Assembly: GCF_006717095.1 (NCBI RefSeq)
Contig: NZ_VFQE01000001.1
Coordinates: 3,658,001 to 3,722,000, forward strand
From: Blastococcus colisei
GTDB lineage: Bacteria > Actinomycetota > Actinomycetes > Mycobacteriales > Geodermatophilaceae
DNA: 64,000 nucleotides
Reading direction: 5' to 3'
Part shown: piece by piece, positions 45,295 to 54,095 of the stretch
Layout of the letters: the number at the start of each line of letters is the position of its first letter
Numbering within the stretch: position 1 is the stretch's first letter
Notes under the pieces: model-generated
What the model saw: the letters and a program-made list of their open reading frames with translations, nothing else
Told to the model about the DNA's origin: nothing
Databases searched by the model: none
Program-made: the position numbers and the translations under genes

Positions 45295-46662
45295 TCATGC
45301 GCAGCAGCTGGTCGGCATGTCCGTGCGGAACAGTCCGGCGGCAATCCGCAGCGCCTCGCTCATCGTGAGGTACGGCGCCCACGTGTCGGCCAGGTCGTCG
45401 ACGGTCAGCCCGAACTTGATCGCGTAGGTGGCGGCAAGCATCACGTCACCGGCGCCGTCGAGCACGGCGTGCACGCCCAGCACCTGTCCGGTGTCGGCGT
45501 CGATGACCAGCTTGAGGGCGCCGCGGGTGTCCCGGTTGGCCAGCGCCCGCGGGATGTCCTGCGCGCCGAGCACCCGGCAGTCGCAAGCGTGACCGCGCGC
45601 CAGCGCCTGCTCCTCGGTGAGGCCGGCGCCGCCCAGCTGCGGCGTCGTGAACGTCACCCCGGGCAGTCCGCGGTAGTCCACGGTTGTCGGCGCACCGAGC
45701 GCTCCTGCGGCAGCGGCGTGCCCGGTCTGCGCGGCGACGTAGACGTACTGCGGCGCGCCGGACACGTCGCCGGCAGCGAAGATCCGCGGATTCGTGGTGC
45801 GCTGATGGGTGTCGACCACGACGAAGCCCCGCTCATCGGTCGTCACCCCCGCCGCCTCCAGACCCAGGTCGCCGGTGTCGGCGTACCGACCGGTGGCCAC
45901 CAGAAGTCGCTGCCCTGTCGCCTCCCGTCCGCCGCTTGTCGTGACCACGACGCCGTCGGCGCTGCCGGCCACGGCCACCCCGCGCTCCTCGACCACGGTG
46001 ATGCCGTCGTCGGCGAACACCTCACGCAAGACCGCGGCGATTTCGGGCTCCGTGTACGGCGCGAACCGGCCTACGACGGCGACCTGCACACCCAGGTGCG
46101 CGAAGAGTTGCGCCTGCTCCAGCCCGACGTAGCCGCCGCCCAGCACGACCAGCGACTCCGGCAGCCGGGTCAGCTCCATCGCCGTGGTGGAGGTCAGGTG
46201 GTCGACGCCGGCCAGGCCAGGCAGGTCGGGGATGTGCGAGGCCGCGCCGGTGGCCACCACGTACGCAGGCGCGCCCAGTGGCTGCCCGTCGACCTCGAGG
46301 GTCTGCTCGTCGACGAACCGGGCGTGCCCGTACCGGACGGGGAAACCGTGCGCCTCGGCGACGTCGGCGTACTTGAGCTGCCGCAGCCGGTCGATGAGCT
46401 CCTGCTTCTGCTCGGTCAGTGCGGCCATGTCCACGTCGCCGGCGCCGGTCGGTACGGCCGGGAACGGGTTGGCCTGTGCACGGTGCCGCCGGCCGGCTGC
46501 GGCGAGCAGGTTCTTGCTCGGTACGCAGCCGATGTTCAGGCAGGTCCCGCCCAGCGGTCCGTGCTCGACCAGCACGGCGGACTTGCCGCGCGAGCGCGCC
46601 TCGATGCCGGCGGCCATCGCCGCCCCGCCGGTTCCGATGACGACCAGATCGACTGCGTCCAC
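45295..46662 (-). CDS. merA: Mercuric reductase
   Basis: This flavoprotein reduces Hg(II) to Hg(0) with NADPH. The 455 residues show an FAD site GTGGAAMAA, the redox pair Cys41 and Cys46 in GTCLNIGCVPSK, a second nucleotide site VVLGGGYVGLEQA, and the C-terminal vicinal Cys453-Cys454 (TSCCA) that hands over mercury. The N-terminal heavy-metal-associated domain of some MerA proteins is missing. The GTG at 46662 follows GGAGGAG. Its promoter shares the gap with divergent merR. No merT, merP or merB is in view, so uptake must use other routes. Confidence 0.93.
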   Translation of the reverse strand: MDAVDLVVIGTGGAAMAAGIEARSRGKSAVLVEHGPLGGTCLNIGCVPSKNLLAAAGRRHRAQANPFPAVPTGAGDVDMAALTEQKQELIDRLRQLKYADVAEAHGFPVRYGHARFVDEQTLEVDGQPLGAPAYVVATGAASHIPDLPGLAGVDHLTSTTAMELTRLPESLVVLGGGYVGLEQAQLFAHLGVQVAVVGRFAPYTEPEIAAVLREVFADDGITVVEERGVAVAGSADGVVVTTSGGREATGQRLLVATGRYADTGDLGLEAAGVTTDERGFVVVDTHQRTTNPRIFAAGDVSGAPQYVYVAAQTGHAAAAGALGAPTTVDYRGLPGVTFTTPQLGGAGLTEEQALARGHACDCRVLGAQDIPRALANRDTRGALKLVIDADTGQVLGVHAVLDGAGDVMLAATYAIKFGLTVDDLADTWAPYLTMSEALRIAAGLFRTDMPTSCCA

Positions 46663-46700
46663 GTGCCGCTCCTCCGCTTGGCTCGATGACCTGGTAGCCG

Positions 46701-46732
46701 ACGGTAAGGCTTCCACTGCGCTGGAAGGTCAA
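46701..46732 (-). promoter_or_regulatory. MerR-type promoter/operator for merA
   Basis: Reading toward merA, a -35 box TTGACC (46732-46727) and a -10-like TACCGT (46706-46701) are separated by 20 bp. That overlong spacing is what MerR-family activators correct by bending DNA. The spacer carries the inverted repeat CTTCCA-N6-TGGAAG (46710-46727), a fitting dimer site. The arrangement is classic for mer and related metal operons. Confidence 0.75.
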
Positions 46733-46748
46733 GTCGTAGGGTGCGCCG

Positions 46749-47174
46749 GTGCGTATCGGCCAGCTCGCCGCCCGAACCGGGCTGACGACCAAGACGATCC
46801 GGTTCTACGAATCCGTCGGCGTACTTCCCGCACCGGCTCGGTGTTCCTCCGGCTACCGGGACTATGACGAGGGCGCCGTCGACCGGTTGGCATTCGTCAA
46901 AGCGGCCCAAGCCGCCGGGCTCAGCCTGGCCGAGATCCGCGAGATCATCACGGTCCGGGCGAGCAGCGGAGCTCCGTGCCAGCACGTCCTCGCCCTGCTG
47001 GACAGCCACGCCGCCGACCTCGACCGGCGCATCGCCGAGTTGACCGGGTTACGTGCGGAGGTCGAACGGCTCCGCTCCCGGGCGAGCACCTTGGACCCGG
47101 CCACGTGCGACCCCGCTGTCGTCTGCCAGGTGATACCGGCCGACGTCGTTGCGCGGCCCGTGCCCACCACCTGA
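46749..47174 (+). CDS. merR: MerR-family metal-responsive regulator
   Basis: The 141-residue activator has the MerR winged helix (MRIGQLAARTGLTTKTIRFYE) and a long dimerisation helix at about 80-112. Cys77, Cys120 and Cys126 are placed like the metal ligands of MerR and ZntR, though the spacing (43 and 6 residues) differs from Tn501 MerR (35 and 9). Mercury is the likely signal because the divergent gene is merA, but zinc, cadmium or lead sensing is not excluded. The start is GTG at 46749, 16 bp beyond the merA -35 box. Confidence 0.9.
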   Translation: MRIGQLAARTGLTTKTIRFYESVGVLPAPARCSSGYRDYDEGAVDRLAFVKAAQAAGLSLAEIREIITVRASSGAPCQHVLALLDSHAADLDRRIAELTGLRAEVERLRSRASTLDPATCDPAVVCQVIPADVVARPVPTT

Positions 47175-47325
47175 CGCCGGGTCACGCGTGCTGGCGCTCA
47201 CCGCCGTCATCTGGCACAAGACCACATCGGCGCACCACCTCCACGATCACCGACGCCTACGACCACTGACCCTTGGACCTGGTGAGGAGGCGGCGCCCGT
47301 CGACCTGACGAACCGCGAGCTGACC

Positions 47326-47349
47326 GTGTGTGGCGCTGGCGCCACACAC
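47326..47349. terminator. 11-bp-arm palindrome between merR and the Tad operon end
   Basis: GTGTGTGGCGC (47326-47336) and its exact complement GCGCCACACAC (47339-47349) are split by only TG. The 315-bp gap holds no supported gene and lies between two convergent units, so a bidirectional terminator is likely. No U-tract follows on either side. Confidence 0.65.
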
Positions 47350-47489
47350 CCGGCGACCCGGCAGTACCCCTGCAACCAAGGAGCCGCCATACTTCTGCGA
47401 CGGGTCCCGATGCTGAGCGTTGCGGTCAGGGGGATCGCGTATCCGAGGTTGTCGCGTCGTTCAGCCGTCGGCGATGACCACTTCGCTTC

Positions 47490-50400
47490 CTAGGAAGCGC
47501 GGGCGACGAACTCTCGGCGAGCTCGGGCGATGGTTTCCGCCGTGCTCATGTGCAGGTCCATCTCGTCCTCACCGTCGTTGACGGCCACGATCCGGGCAAC
47601 GAACGCCTCGGCCTCGGCCTGGTTGCCGTCTCGGAACGCGACCCACATCGCATCGACGAGGACCTTCTCGTCCTCGGGTGCCACGAGCAGCGCCGTCTGG
47701 CTGGCGGCGCGGGCAGTTTCCAGGTCACCGTCGGCCAGTGCGGAGGTGACGACCAGGTGCGCGACGTCGCAAACTCCCGCCGTGTAGGCCAGATCCAGCC
47801 CCTGCAGCCATTCGTAGCCCGACGGCCGCTGACCGAACGGTGGTCCCGACACCAGCTCGAGGGCTGCCGACAGATCGCGGACCCCGTCACCGCCGCGCAC
47901 CCCTGCCCGGCAGCGCAGCTGGCGGAACAGCTCGGCGTCGACAAGGACGTTCCGTAGCAAGTAGGCGCCGTGGTGTCCGGAGCTCAGGTGCTTGTCCCCG
48001 GTGACTGGATCGGTTCCCAACCAGGCGCGGGCACCGGCCGTGACCCGGTGGACGTACGCGCGGGCGGTCACCGGGTCTGCCATGTCCGGGCGCAGTGCCG
48101 CGGCCGCCTCGTCCCCCGTCGCACCGTGGGTACGGATGGCGAGGTAGGCCACCACTTCCTCATACCGGCGCCGGAGGCCCGACTTGGCGACGGCTGCTTC
48201 GTCACCGCGGGCCCGCAGGGCGACCGGCCCCAGCAGCGTCAGCCGCGGCCGGCTGCAGTCGGGGTCCCACCAGTCGGCGAGGTCGCGGTCCAGCTGCTCA
48301 AGGTCACCCTCGACGCGGTCCCGCAGTTCCGTCGGGGCCCGCCGTGCCAGCGCCTCCACGTCCTCGACCGTGGCTGCCGAGGCCTGCACGTAGGTGCCGG
48401 TGTCCTGCGGCAGCACCGAGCCCTGAACGGCCGGCGTCCACTGTGCGTACGCCGCCGCGGCGGCCGCTCCGGCGGGGCCGGCCCCGTTGCGGTCGGAACC
48501 CCGCGGGAGGTTGACGTCCTCGAGCAGCGCACCGGCCGCGTCGGTGTAGGTGTGCCATGGCTGGTCGCCGGCGGCAGCGGGGATTCCCGCGTCGCCGGCG
48601 CTGCGTTCGAATGCCAGGAGTGCGGCGATGTCGGCGGCCTCCTGCGCGGTGAGCTGCCGGGCCTGCAAGCTCAGGTCCAGTTCGGGGATCAGCAGGCGAC
48701 CGTCGTCGGTCAGGGTCAGCAGCCATCCCTCGGCCGGGGCGCCCGGCTCCTCGCCCAGCACCACGGCCAGGGGGGTACGGTCACCGTGCTCGTGCATGGC
48801 GGCGGTTAACGCCGCCAGATCAGGATCGCCCCGGCCGGCATCGGGGGCGACGAGGAGGATCTCGGGCATCCACCCGTCTCCGGCCGTCGCGTGCAGCCGG
48901 CCGTTCAGGACGGCGTCCCGACTCGTGTCGGCACCGTCCGTGTACTGGCGCAGCGTGGCGTGCAGGGTCGCGGCGACGGAGCCCGTGTGCTCGGCGTGGC
49001 GGAGCCGTTCAGGGTTGAGGTCGACCAGCTCGGCGCCGAAGCCGACGATCGTCACGTGCAGCAGGTCCGACCAGCTGTTGACCGCCAGCTCCGCGGCCAG
49101 GTGCCGGGTGAAGTCCGCACACCGCTCGGGTGGGCCGGTGAGCCTCAGGACGCCGATCCGCTCCAGGTCCAGCAGCCACCGCTGCCCGCCGTCGTTGCCG
49201 ACGCTGACCAGCCCCGGATAGGGAGCCAGGCGGCCGTGTGCCCGGTCGGTGTCGACGGGGTTGTCCGCGGCCAGGTCCAGTGACCACCACTGCCCGGTCT
49301 CGTCGGCGATCCACGGCAGCGGTGGAGAAGCTGTCGGCGTGGCGTGCAGCCGCAGGTCCAGCCGGTGCCCGGTCAGCCGGGCGGCGACGACGTCGGGCAG
49401 CTGCCCGCCGGGCTGGTCAAACAGGGCGACGGCGAGGCTGCGCAGCGCCACGTCGAGTGCAGCGAAGTCGGCGGCGCCGGCCGACGCCGCGGCCAGGATC
49501 GACGCCTCGGCGCCGATCAGCGTCGGCGGAGTCGGGGCCAGCATGCGGCCGGCCCGGCGGCGGCGGAGCCGTTGCCGCCGCTGCACCAGCAGCGCCGCGC
49601 CGATCCCGGCGGCCAGCAGTGCCCCTCCCCCGGCCAACGTCACCGCCAGTTCGGTGGGCGACTCCTCCCCCGGGTCGGTGCTCTGCTCGGCGGTGTTGCC
49701 GGTTTGCGGTGGCGTCGCCGTGTGCTCCGTCGGCGGGGTCTCCGCCGTGGGTGGCGGCACCGACGGCTCGGCGGGAGCCGGAGCATCCGGCTCAGAGGGG
49801 GCGGGGCCTTCCTCGTCCGGTTCGGGATGGCCGGGGATGTCCAGCACCTGGCCGGGAAAGATCAGGTCCGGATCGGTGAACGAGCGCCCGCCCGGCTGCT
49901 GCTCACCGGCGTTCAGGTCGAAGATCGGCCGCCATCCCGGCAGGCCTTCGTCCTCGGCGATCTCGGAGAGTGTGTCCCCGGACTCGACCACCACCGGGCC
50001 GGCGACCGCAGCGGGCTGCGGCGTCGCGTCGGCGGGGAGGGTCAGCACCCAGCCGGGGCGGATCACTCGGGCGTCGGTCAGCTCGCGCCCATCGGGCTGG
50101 GGCCGGCCGCGGTTGAGTTCGAAGATCTCGTCGAACCGTTCCCAGTCGCCGAGGGTCCGCGCGGCGATCCGGCCCAGGGTGTCCCGCGGCTGCACGGTGT
50201 ACTGCGGCCCGGGCGCTGCCGCGACGTCCGGACCGGCCTGCCCGGCGGAGCTTCCGGTTGCTGCCGGCTCGTCGACCGGGGCGGAGGGCTGCTGGGAGAC
50301 GATCGGAGGGCTCGCGTAGGCCGGGGCGGCCCAGGACATCAGCGGAGCGCTGCCGACCCCGAGGACGGCGGCGACCAGCAGTCCCGCCAGCTGCTGCATG

Positions 50401-50699
50401 AACCCCAGCCCGGGCAGGCGGGGGGCGGGCACACCCCGCAGCTGTGCCGGGATCTCCACCGCCACCGATACCGCGAAGACCGCCCACGCGATCCAGCCGA
50501 CCACCACCAGGAACCCGGAGAACACCGCCCCGGTGTCCGGACCGGACAGCGCGGCGGTGACCTGCGCCCAGGTCGGGAACTGATCGGGCAGATAGGTCCG
50601 GCTCAGGACCCACAGCGCGACCGGGATCCCGGCCACGAGAGCGAGCAGAAGCAGCAGCGAGAGGACGCGGCGGCACGCGTCCAGCACTCGAGCACTCAT
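47490..50699 (-). CDS. LysM and BTAD domain membrane protein of the Tad locus
   Basis: This 1069-residue protein has three membrane segments (about 14-34, 57-82, 103-126). Two LysM domains follow at about 166-225 (YTVQPRDTLGRIAART) and 240-297 (VVESGDTLSEIAEDEG), then a Pro/Glu/Thr-rich stretch and a fourth membrane helix near 352-372 with a QRRQRLRRRR stop-transfer signal. A large cytoplasmic region ends with an OmpR-like winged helix plus a BTAD repeat domain (about 830-1069). It could sense wall state and relay it. It closes the pilus operon and is 13 bp after the preceding gene. Confidence 0.85.
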   Translation of the reverse strand: MSARVLDACRRVLSLLLLLALVAGIPVALWVLSRTYLPDQFPTWAQVTAALSGPDTGAVFSGFLVVVGWIAWAVFAVSVAVEIPAQLRGVPAPRLPGLGFMQQLAGLLVAAVLGVGSAPLMSWAAPAYASPPIVSQQPSAPVDEPAATGSSAGQAGPDVAAAPGPQYTVQPRDTLGRIAARTLGDWERFDEIFELNRGRPQPDGRELTDARVIRPGWVLTLPADATPQPAAVAGPVVVESGDTLSEIAEDEGLPGWRPIFDLNAGEQQPGGRSFTDPDLIFPGQVLDIPGHPEPDEEGPAPSEPDAPAPAEPSVPPPTAETPPTEHTATPPQTGNTAEQSTDPGEESPTELAVTLAGGGALLAAGIGAALLVQRRQRLRRRRAGRMLAPTPPTLIGAEASILAAASAGAADFAALDVALRSLAVALFDQPGGQLPDVVAARLTGHRLDLRLHATPTASPPLPWIADETGQWWSLDLAADNPVDTDRAHGRLAPYPGLVSVGNDGGQRWLLDLERIGVLRLTGPPERCADFTRHLAAELAVNSWSDLLHVTIVGFGAELVDLNPERLRHAEHTGSVAATLHATLRQYTDGADTSRDAVLNGRLHATAGDGWMPEILLVAPDAGRGDPDLAALTAAMHEHGDRTPLAVVLGEEPGAPAEGWLLTLTDDGRLLIPELDLSLQARQLTAQEAADIAALLAFERSAGDAGIPAAAGDQPWHTYTDAAGALLEDVNLPRGSDRNGAGPAGAAAAAAYAQWTPAVQGSVLPQDTGTYVQASAATVEDVEALARRAPTELRDRVEGDLEQLDRDLADWWDPDCSRPRLTLLGPVALRARGDEAAVAKSGLRRRYEEVVAYLAIRTHGATGDEAAAALRPDMADPVTARAYVHRVTAGARAWLGTDPVTGDKHLSSGHHGAYLLRNVLVDAELFRQLRCRAGVRGGDGVRDLSAALELVSGPPFGQRPSGYEWLQGLDLAYTAGVCDVAHLVVTSALADGDLETARAASQTALLVAPEDEKVLVDAMWVAFRDGNQAEAEAFVARIVAVNDGEDEMDLHMSTAETIARARREFVARAS

Positions 50700-50712
50700 G
50701 CGGCTCGCCTCC

Positions 50713-51144
50713 TCAGTTCACGGCCGGGTCGGTGACGAGGTCGGCGGTGCCGGAGCCGTCGACGGTCATGGTGGTGATGCCGATCAGGCCGAGGAAGATC
50801 GTGGGTTCGGTGATGGTGGTGGTCACCGACAGGGTGTCGGCGTCGATCACGGTGACCGCGCCGCGGACGTCGTTGCGGTCCAGATAGGCATGCGCGGCGG
50901 CGACCGCGGCGGCGGTGTCGACCCGTACCTCGCCCGCGAGTGCCGCGGAGCGGTCGATGGCCTGCCCGCCGGCCCGGGCTGCCTCGTCAGCGAGCGCATT
51001 CGCGCGCTGCGTGGCCTGCACCTTCGCGCCGCCGTCGACGGCCAGCCCGATGATCAGCAGCAGGCCGGGAACGAGGACGGCCATCAGGACGCTCAATGAG
51101 CCGCGCTCACCACGCGGGCGGCCGCGCTGTCGGGGGCGGGTCAT
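50713..51144 (-). CDS. TadG/TadE-like pilus assembly protein
   Basis: The 143-residue protein starts with RGERGSLSVLMAVLVPGLLL, the pseudopilin-like segment of TadE/TadG proteins, where a conserved Glu is usual; here the helix begins GSLSVLMAV with no Glu. An exported domain with strands follows. It overlaps the upstream gene by 4 bp. TadE/G minor pseudopilins help form or prime Flp pili. Confidence 0.8.
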   Translation of the reverse strand: MTRPRQRGRPRGERGSLSVLMAVLVPGLLLIIGLAVDGGAKVQATQRANALADEAARAGGQAIDRSAALAGEVRVDTAAAVAAAHAYLDRNDVRGAVTVIDADTLSVTTTITEPTIFLGLIGITTMTVDGSGTADLVTDPAVN

Positions 51145-51572
51145 CGTTCGCGGTAGGCGTCGACGGGGCTGGCGAAGGAGGCGCTGACCTGAACGGAGCC
51201 GGGCAGGCCCGGGGCGAGCAGGTCGGTCATGGAAACGGTGCAGGTGATGGCCACGGTCACGTCCCCGGACTGGCCGATCGGCGCACGTAAGCCTGCGCTG
51301 TCCACCTCGACGTCCACGCGCTGGCACCGAAGGTCCTGACGGGCAAGGGTTTCCTGGGCCTGCGCGGTCGCCAGCGCCACCGCGGTGTCGGCGTCGACGG
51401 CGAGCGAGGCGGCGCGGGAGGCCGCGCGGGCCGCCTCCTGCACGCCGTTGTCGGCGATCTGTACCCGCCCGGCCCAGATCGCGAACGACAGCAGCAGCAG
51501 CACCGCGGGGGCCAACACGGCCAGCTCCACCGACACCGAACCGCGCTCACCCAGCGGCGGAAAGCGGGTCAT
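51141..51572 (-). CDS. TadE-like pseudopilin
   Basis: The 143 residues include the prepilin-like signature GERGSVSVELAVLAPAVLLLL with the conserved Glu after the cleavage-type site, one membrane helix, and an exported part with two cysteines (LRCQRV and ITCTV) that may form a disulfide. It is coupled to both neighbours by 4-bp overlaps, so minor subunits are made together. Confidence 0.85.
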   Translation of the reverse strand: MTRFPPLGERGSVSVELAVLAPAVLLLLSFAIWAGRVQIADNGVQEAARAASRAASLAVDADTAVALATAQAQETLARQDLRCQRVDVEVDSAGLRAPIGQSGDVTVAITCTVSMTDLLAPGLPGSVQVSASFASPVDAYRER

Positions 51573-52039
51573 CGGCTCGGCCTCTCCACCGGTCCGACGG
51601 CGGTCTGGGCGACCGACCAGCCGGCTACACCCGGGAACAGGCTGATCGACGTGCCGGTCACCGTCACCTCGATGGTGGTCGGCGACCCGGCGACGTCCAC
51701 CGCGGCGCCGACCAGCAGGTCCTGCGCGGTCTGGGTGAGGAACTCCTCGGCCGCGGAATGGGCGCGGTCGACCGAGGCCGGCTGCACCCGCCCCTCCCGC
51801 GCCCCTTCTTCGGCCGCGCCGAGAGCTACCGACCGGGCGTAGAACCACAGGGCACCCTGGATCAGGGTCATCACGGCCAGCAGGATCACCGGAAAGATGA
51901 TCGCCAGCTCCACCGCTGCCGCTCCGCGCTCCCCGGCCAGCCGCCGCCGGGCCGCCTCACCGGCGCGCGGTCGAGCGGGCACCGGGCGGCCGGACGTCGG
52001 CGGCCTCCCCCGACCGCCGATGGGCGCGCAGCTTGGCAC
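51569..52039 (-). CDS. TadE-like pseudopilin
   Basis: The 156-residue product has a Pro/Arg-rich N-terminus, then AGERGAAAVELAIIFPVILLAV, a TadE-type helix with the conserved Glu, and an exported domain. The start is uncertain: GTG at 52039 is 10 bp after the previous stop but has a weak binding site, while a GTG at 51982 follows GGGGGAGG more distantly. It is the second of three TadE/G-like proteins in this operon. Confidence 0.82.
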   Translation of the reverse strand: MPSCAPIGGRGRPPTSGRPVPARPRAGEAARRRLAGERGAAAVELAIIFPVILLAVMTLIQGALWFYARSVALGAAEEGAREGRVQPASVDRAHSAAEEFLTQTAQDLLVGAAVDVAGSPTTIEVTVTGTSISLFPGVAGWSVAQTAVGPVERPSR

Positions 52040-52048
52040 GGCGGGTGG

Positions 52049-52246
52049 CTACTGGATCTGACTCGAGCGGGACGTGACCGCGTTGGCGATCACTGCCACC
52101 AGCGCCACCGCGATACCCAGCAACGCCAGGGTGATGATCACCTGCTCGATCGACACCGAGCCCCGTTCGGATTCGGCGCGCACCGCCCGATACCGGTCTC
52201 GCAGCGCGCCACCCAAGCAGAGCAGCGTAGTGATCAGTGGGGTCAT
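52049..52246 (-). CDS. Small Flp/TadE-like pilin candidate
   Basis: The 65-residue protein has a basic N-terminal half and the segment SERGSVSIEQVIITLALLGI, a processing-type Gly-Ser site followed by a Glu at +5 and one hydrophobic helix. Its size and place directly after tadC fit the major Flp pilin or a close relative. No prepilin peptidase is in the window. It was easy to miss because of its length, but the start has GGGAAC upstream and the flanks are tight. Confidence 0.75.
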   Translation of the reverse strand: MTPLITTLLCLGGALRDRYRAVRAESERGSVSIEQVIITLALLGIAVALVAVIANAVTSRSSQIQ

Positions 52247-52278
52247 GGTGAGTTCCCTTCGGGTCGCGGTCAGCTGGG

Positions 52279-53187
52279 TCAGCTGCCCATCAGTCGGGAC
52301 AGGGCGGGATACAGGAACAGCAGCAGGAACGCGATGGACAGCAACGCCACCGGGGCGGTGAGCTTCTCGCTGGCGGTGTTGGCCAGCGCCTCCTCCTCCG
52401 CCAGCAATTCCACCCGCAGCGACTGGGCGCGGGCCCGCAGCGTCGGGGCGATCGACGCCCCCTGCTCGGCGGCGATGACCGCGATGTCGGCGATGTCGGC
52501 CAGCTCGCCGACGCCGGTGTCCGTGGCCAGCCTCCGAAGCCCGTCCCACGGCTGTTGCCCGGCCAGCCGGGCGCCGACCAGCCCATCGGTGATGCGGCGG
52601 AACACCCAGCCGGTGCCCAGCGCCGCAGCCCGTTCCAGGGCGATCGTCGGGCCCTCGCTGGCGTCGCGGCGCAGGCTCACCAGGTCCAGGTAGGAGCACA
52701 GCGCTCGCCGCATCTGTCCGCGCGCCTCCTTCGCCTGGTCCCGGACGACGAGATCCACGACGAAGAACAGGCTCACCGCGAGCAGGAGCGACCCGGCGAC
52801 CGGCACCACCACCGGTAGCCGCCAGCCGGCCAGCGACAGCACCGCGGACAGCAACGGCACGAACCCGGCCCCGAACGCGGCCGTCCCGGCCTTGCGCAGC
52901 AGGAAACCCTCCGGTGTCCAGCCGATCAGGGCCAGTGCGTGGGTTGGGATCGGAACGCCGGCGGTCATCAGCCGCGCGCCGGCCCAGGCTCCGGCGCGGC
53001 CGGCCACGCGGGCCCAGGGGTCACCCGCGACCGGACCAGTCGGCACTGGCGTGACCCGGCCGTCGAGGCGGGCGAGCGCGTCGGCCAACCTCGGCTGCTC
53101 GACGACCAGCACCGCCCGCGCCAGCAGAAACACCCCGAGGCCCAGAACGGCGCCGAAGCCGATTAACGCCAGCTGCATGCCGTTCAT
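52279..53187 (-). CDS. tadC: TadC inner-membrane platform protein
   Basis: The 302-residue protein has membrane helices at about 4-24, 107-127, 130-152 and near the C-terminus (TAPVALLSIAFLLLFLYPALS), plus the T2SSF-type cytoplasmic region ARGQMRRALCSYLDLVSLRR and ADIADIAVIAAEQGASI. It pairs with TadB to form the assembly platform for Flp pili. The ATG at 53187 overlaps the TadB stop by 4 bp. Confidence 0.88.
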   Translation of the reverse strand: MNGMQLALIGFGAVLGLGVFLLARAVLVVEQPRLADALARLDGRVTPVPTGPVAGDPWARVAGRAGAWAGARLMTAGVPIPTHALALIGWTPEGFLLRKAGTAAFGAGFVPLLSAVLSLAGWRLPVVVPVAGSLLLAVSLFFVVDLVVRDQAKEARGQMRRALCSYLDLVSLRRDASEGPTIALERAAALGTGWVFRRITDGLVGARLAGQQPWDGLRRLATDTGVGELADIADIAVIAAEQGASIAPTLRARAQSLRVELLAEEEALANTASEKLTAPVALLSIAFLLLFLYPALSRLMGS

Positions 53188-54095
53188 CCGACGGTCGCCG
53201 TCTCGCGCTCGCTGCCCGCGCGCCGCCGTCCGGTGTCGACCAGGAAGCGGGGGGACGGCGCCGGCTGGGTGAGCCGGCGCATCCACAGCAGGCAGCCGGC
53301 CATCATCGCCGCGATCGCGGCCAACGCCAGCTGACCGACCGCACTGCCATAGGGGGCGATGTAGTCGCCGTTCAGGGCGGCCACCGCACAGGCGCCGAAG
53401 GTGATCATCAGCAGCCAGCGCGCGTTCGCCCGGGGCTTGGCGCGGTCGGCCTCGATCTTCCGGCGCATCGCGACGTCCTCGGACAGACTCCCGGCCAGCT
53501 CGGTCAGCACCCGGGCCAGCCCGGGGCCGCGCAGCTCGGCACCGAGCAGCAGCGCCGCGACGACCAGGTCGCCGGCGGCGTCGTCCAGGTCGTCGGCGAA
53601 GGCCAGCAGCGCCCGGCTGGTGGGCCACCGGGCCTGCAGCCGCGCCGTCAACGTCGCCACCTCGACGGCGATCGGCGCCGGCGCGGTACGCGCCGACCGG
53701 ATCAGGGTCTGCTCCAGGCCACCACCGGCAGCGATCACATCGGAGGTGCGGCGCACCCACTCCTGCAGCGCCTCCAGCCGCTCCACTGCTGCGTTGCCGG
53801 CGGTGAACTGCCGCAGCAGCCACGGAAACCCGACCACCGCGAGGCCGGCGAGCGCGCCACCGACCGGCCATCCCGAACTCAGCCACACCGCCACCGCCGC
53901 GGCGACGGCCGCCGCGTACAGCCCCCGCTGCCTGGACGTGCTCCGTTCGCCGGCCGCCAGCATCGACCGCCAGCGACGGGACCGTTGCGACACGGCCGGC
54001 GGGGCCTCGGTCCCGAGCCACCCGTGGACGGCGACCGCCAGGCCACCGACGATCAGCGCCCCACACACCCCCGCCAGCAGCACCAGCCCGTTCAC
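53184..54095 (-). CDS. tadB: TadB inner-membrane platform protein
   Basis: The 303 residues include an N-terminal helix, a pair of helices at about 60-95 and the T2SSF domain (ALQEWVRRTSDVIAAGGGLEQ), ending with a helix pair at about 228-275. With TadC it anchors the ATPase TadA. The GTG at 54095 overlaps the TadA stop as GTGA; the frame upstream of it is the shadow of the ATPase gene. Confidence 0.88.
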   Translation of the reverse strand: MNGLVLLAGVCGALIVGGLAVAVHGWLGTEAPPAVSQRSRRWRSMLAAGERSTSRQRGLYAAAVAAAVAVWLSSGWPVGGALAGLAVVGFPWLLRQFTAGNAAVERLEALQEWVRRTSDVIAAGGGLEQTLIRSARTAPAPIAVEVATLTARLQARWPTSRALLAFADDLDDAAGDLVVAALLLGAELRGPGLARVLTELAGSLSEDVAMRRKIEADRAKPRANARWLLMITFGACAVAALNGDYIAPYGSAVGQLALAAIAAMMAGCLLWMRRLTQPAPSPRFLVDTGRRRAGSERETATVG

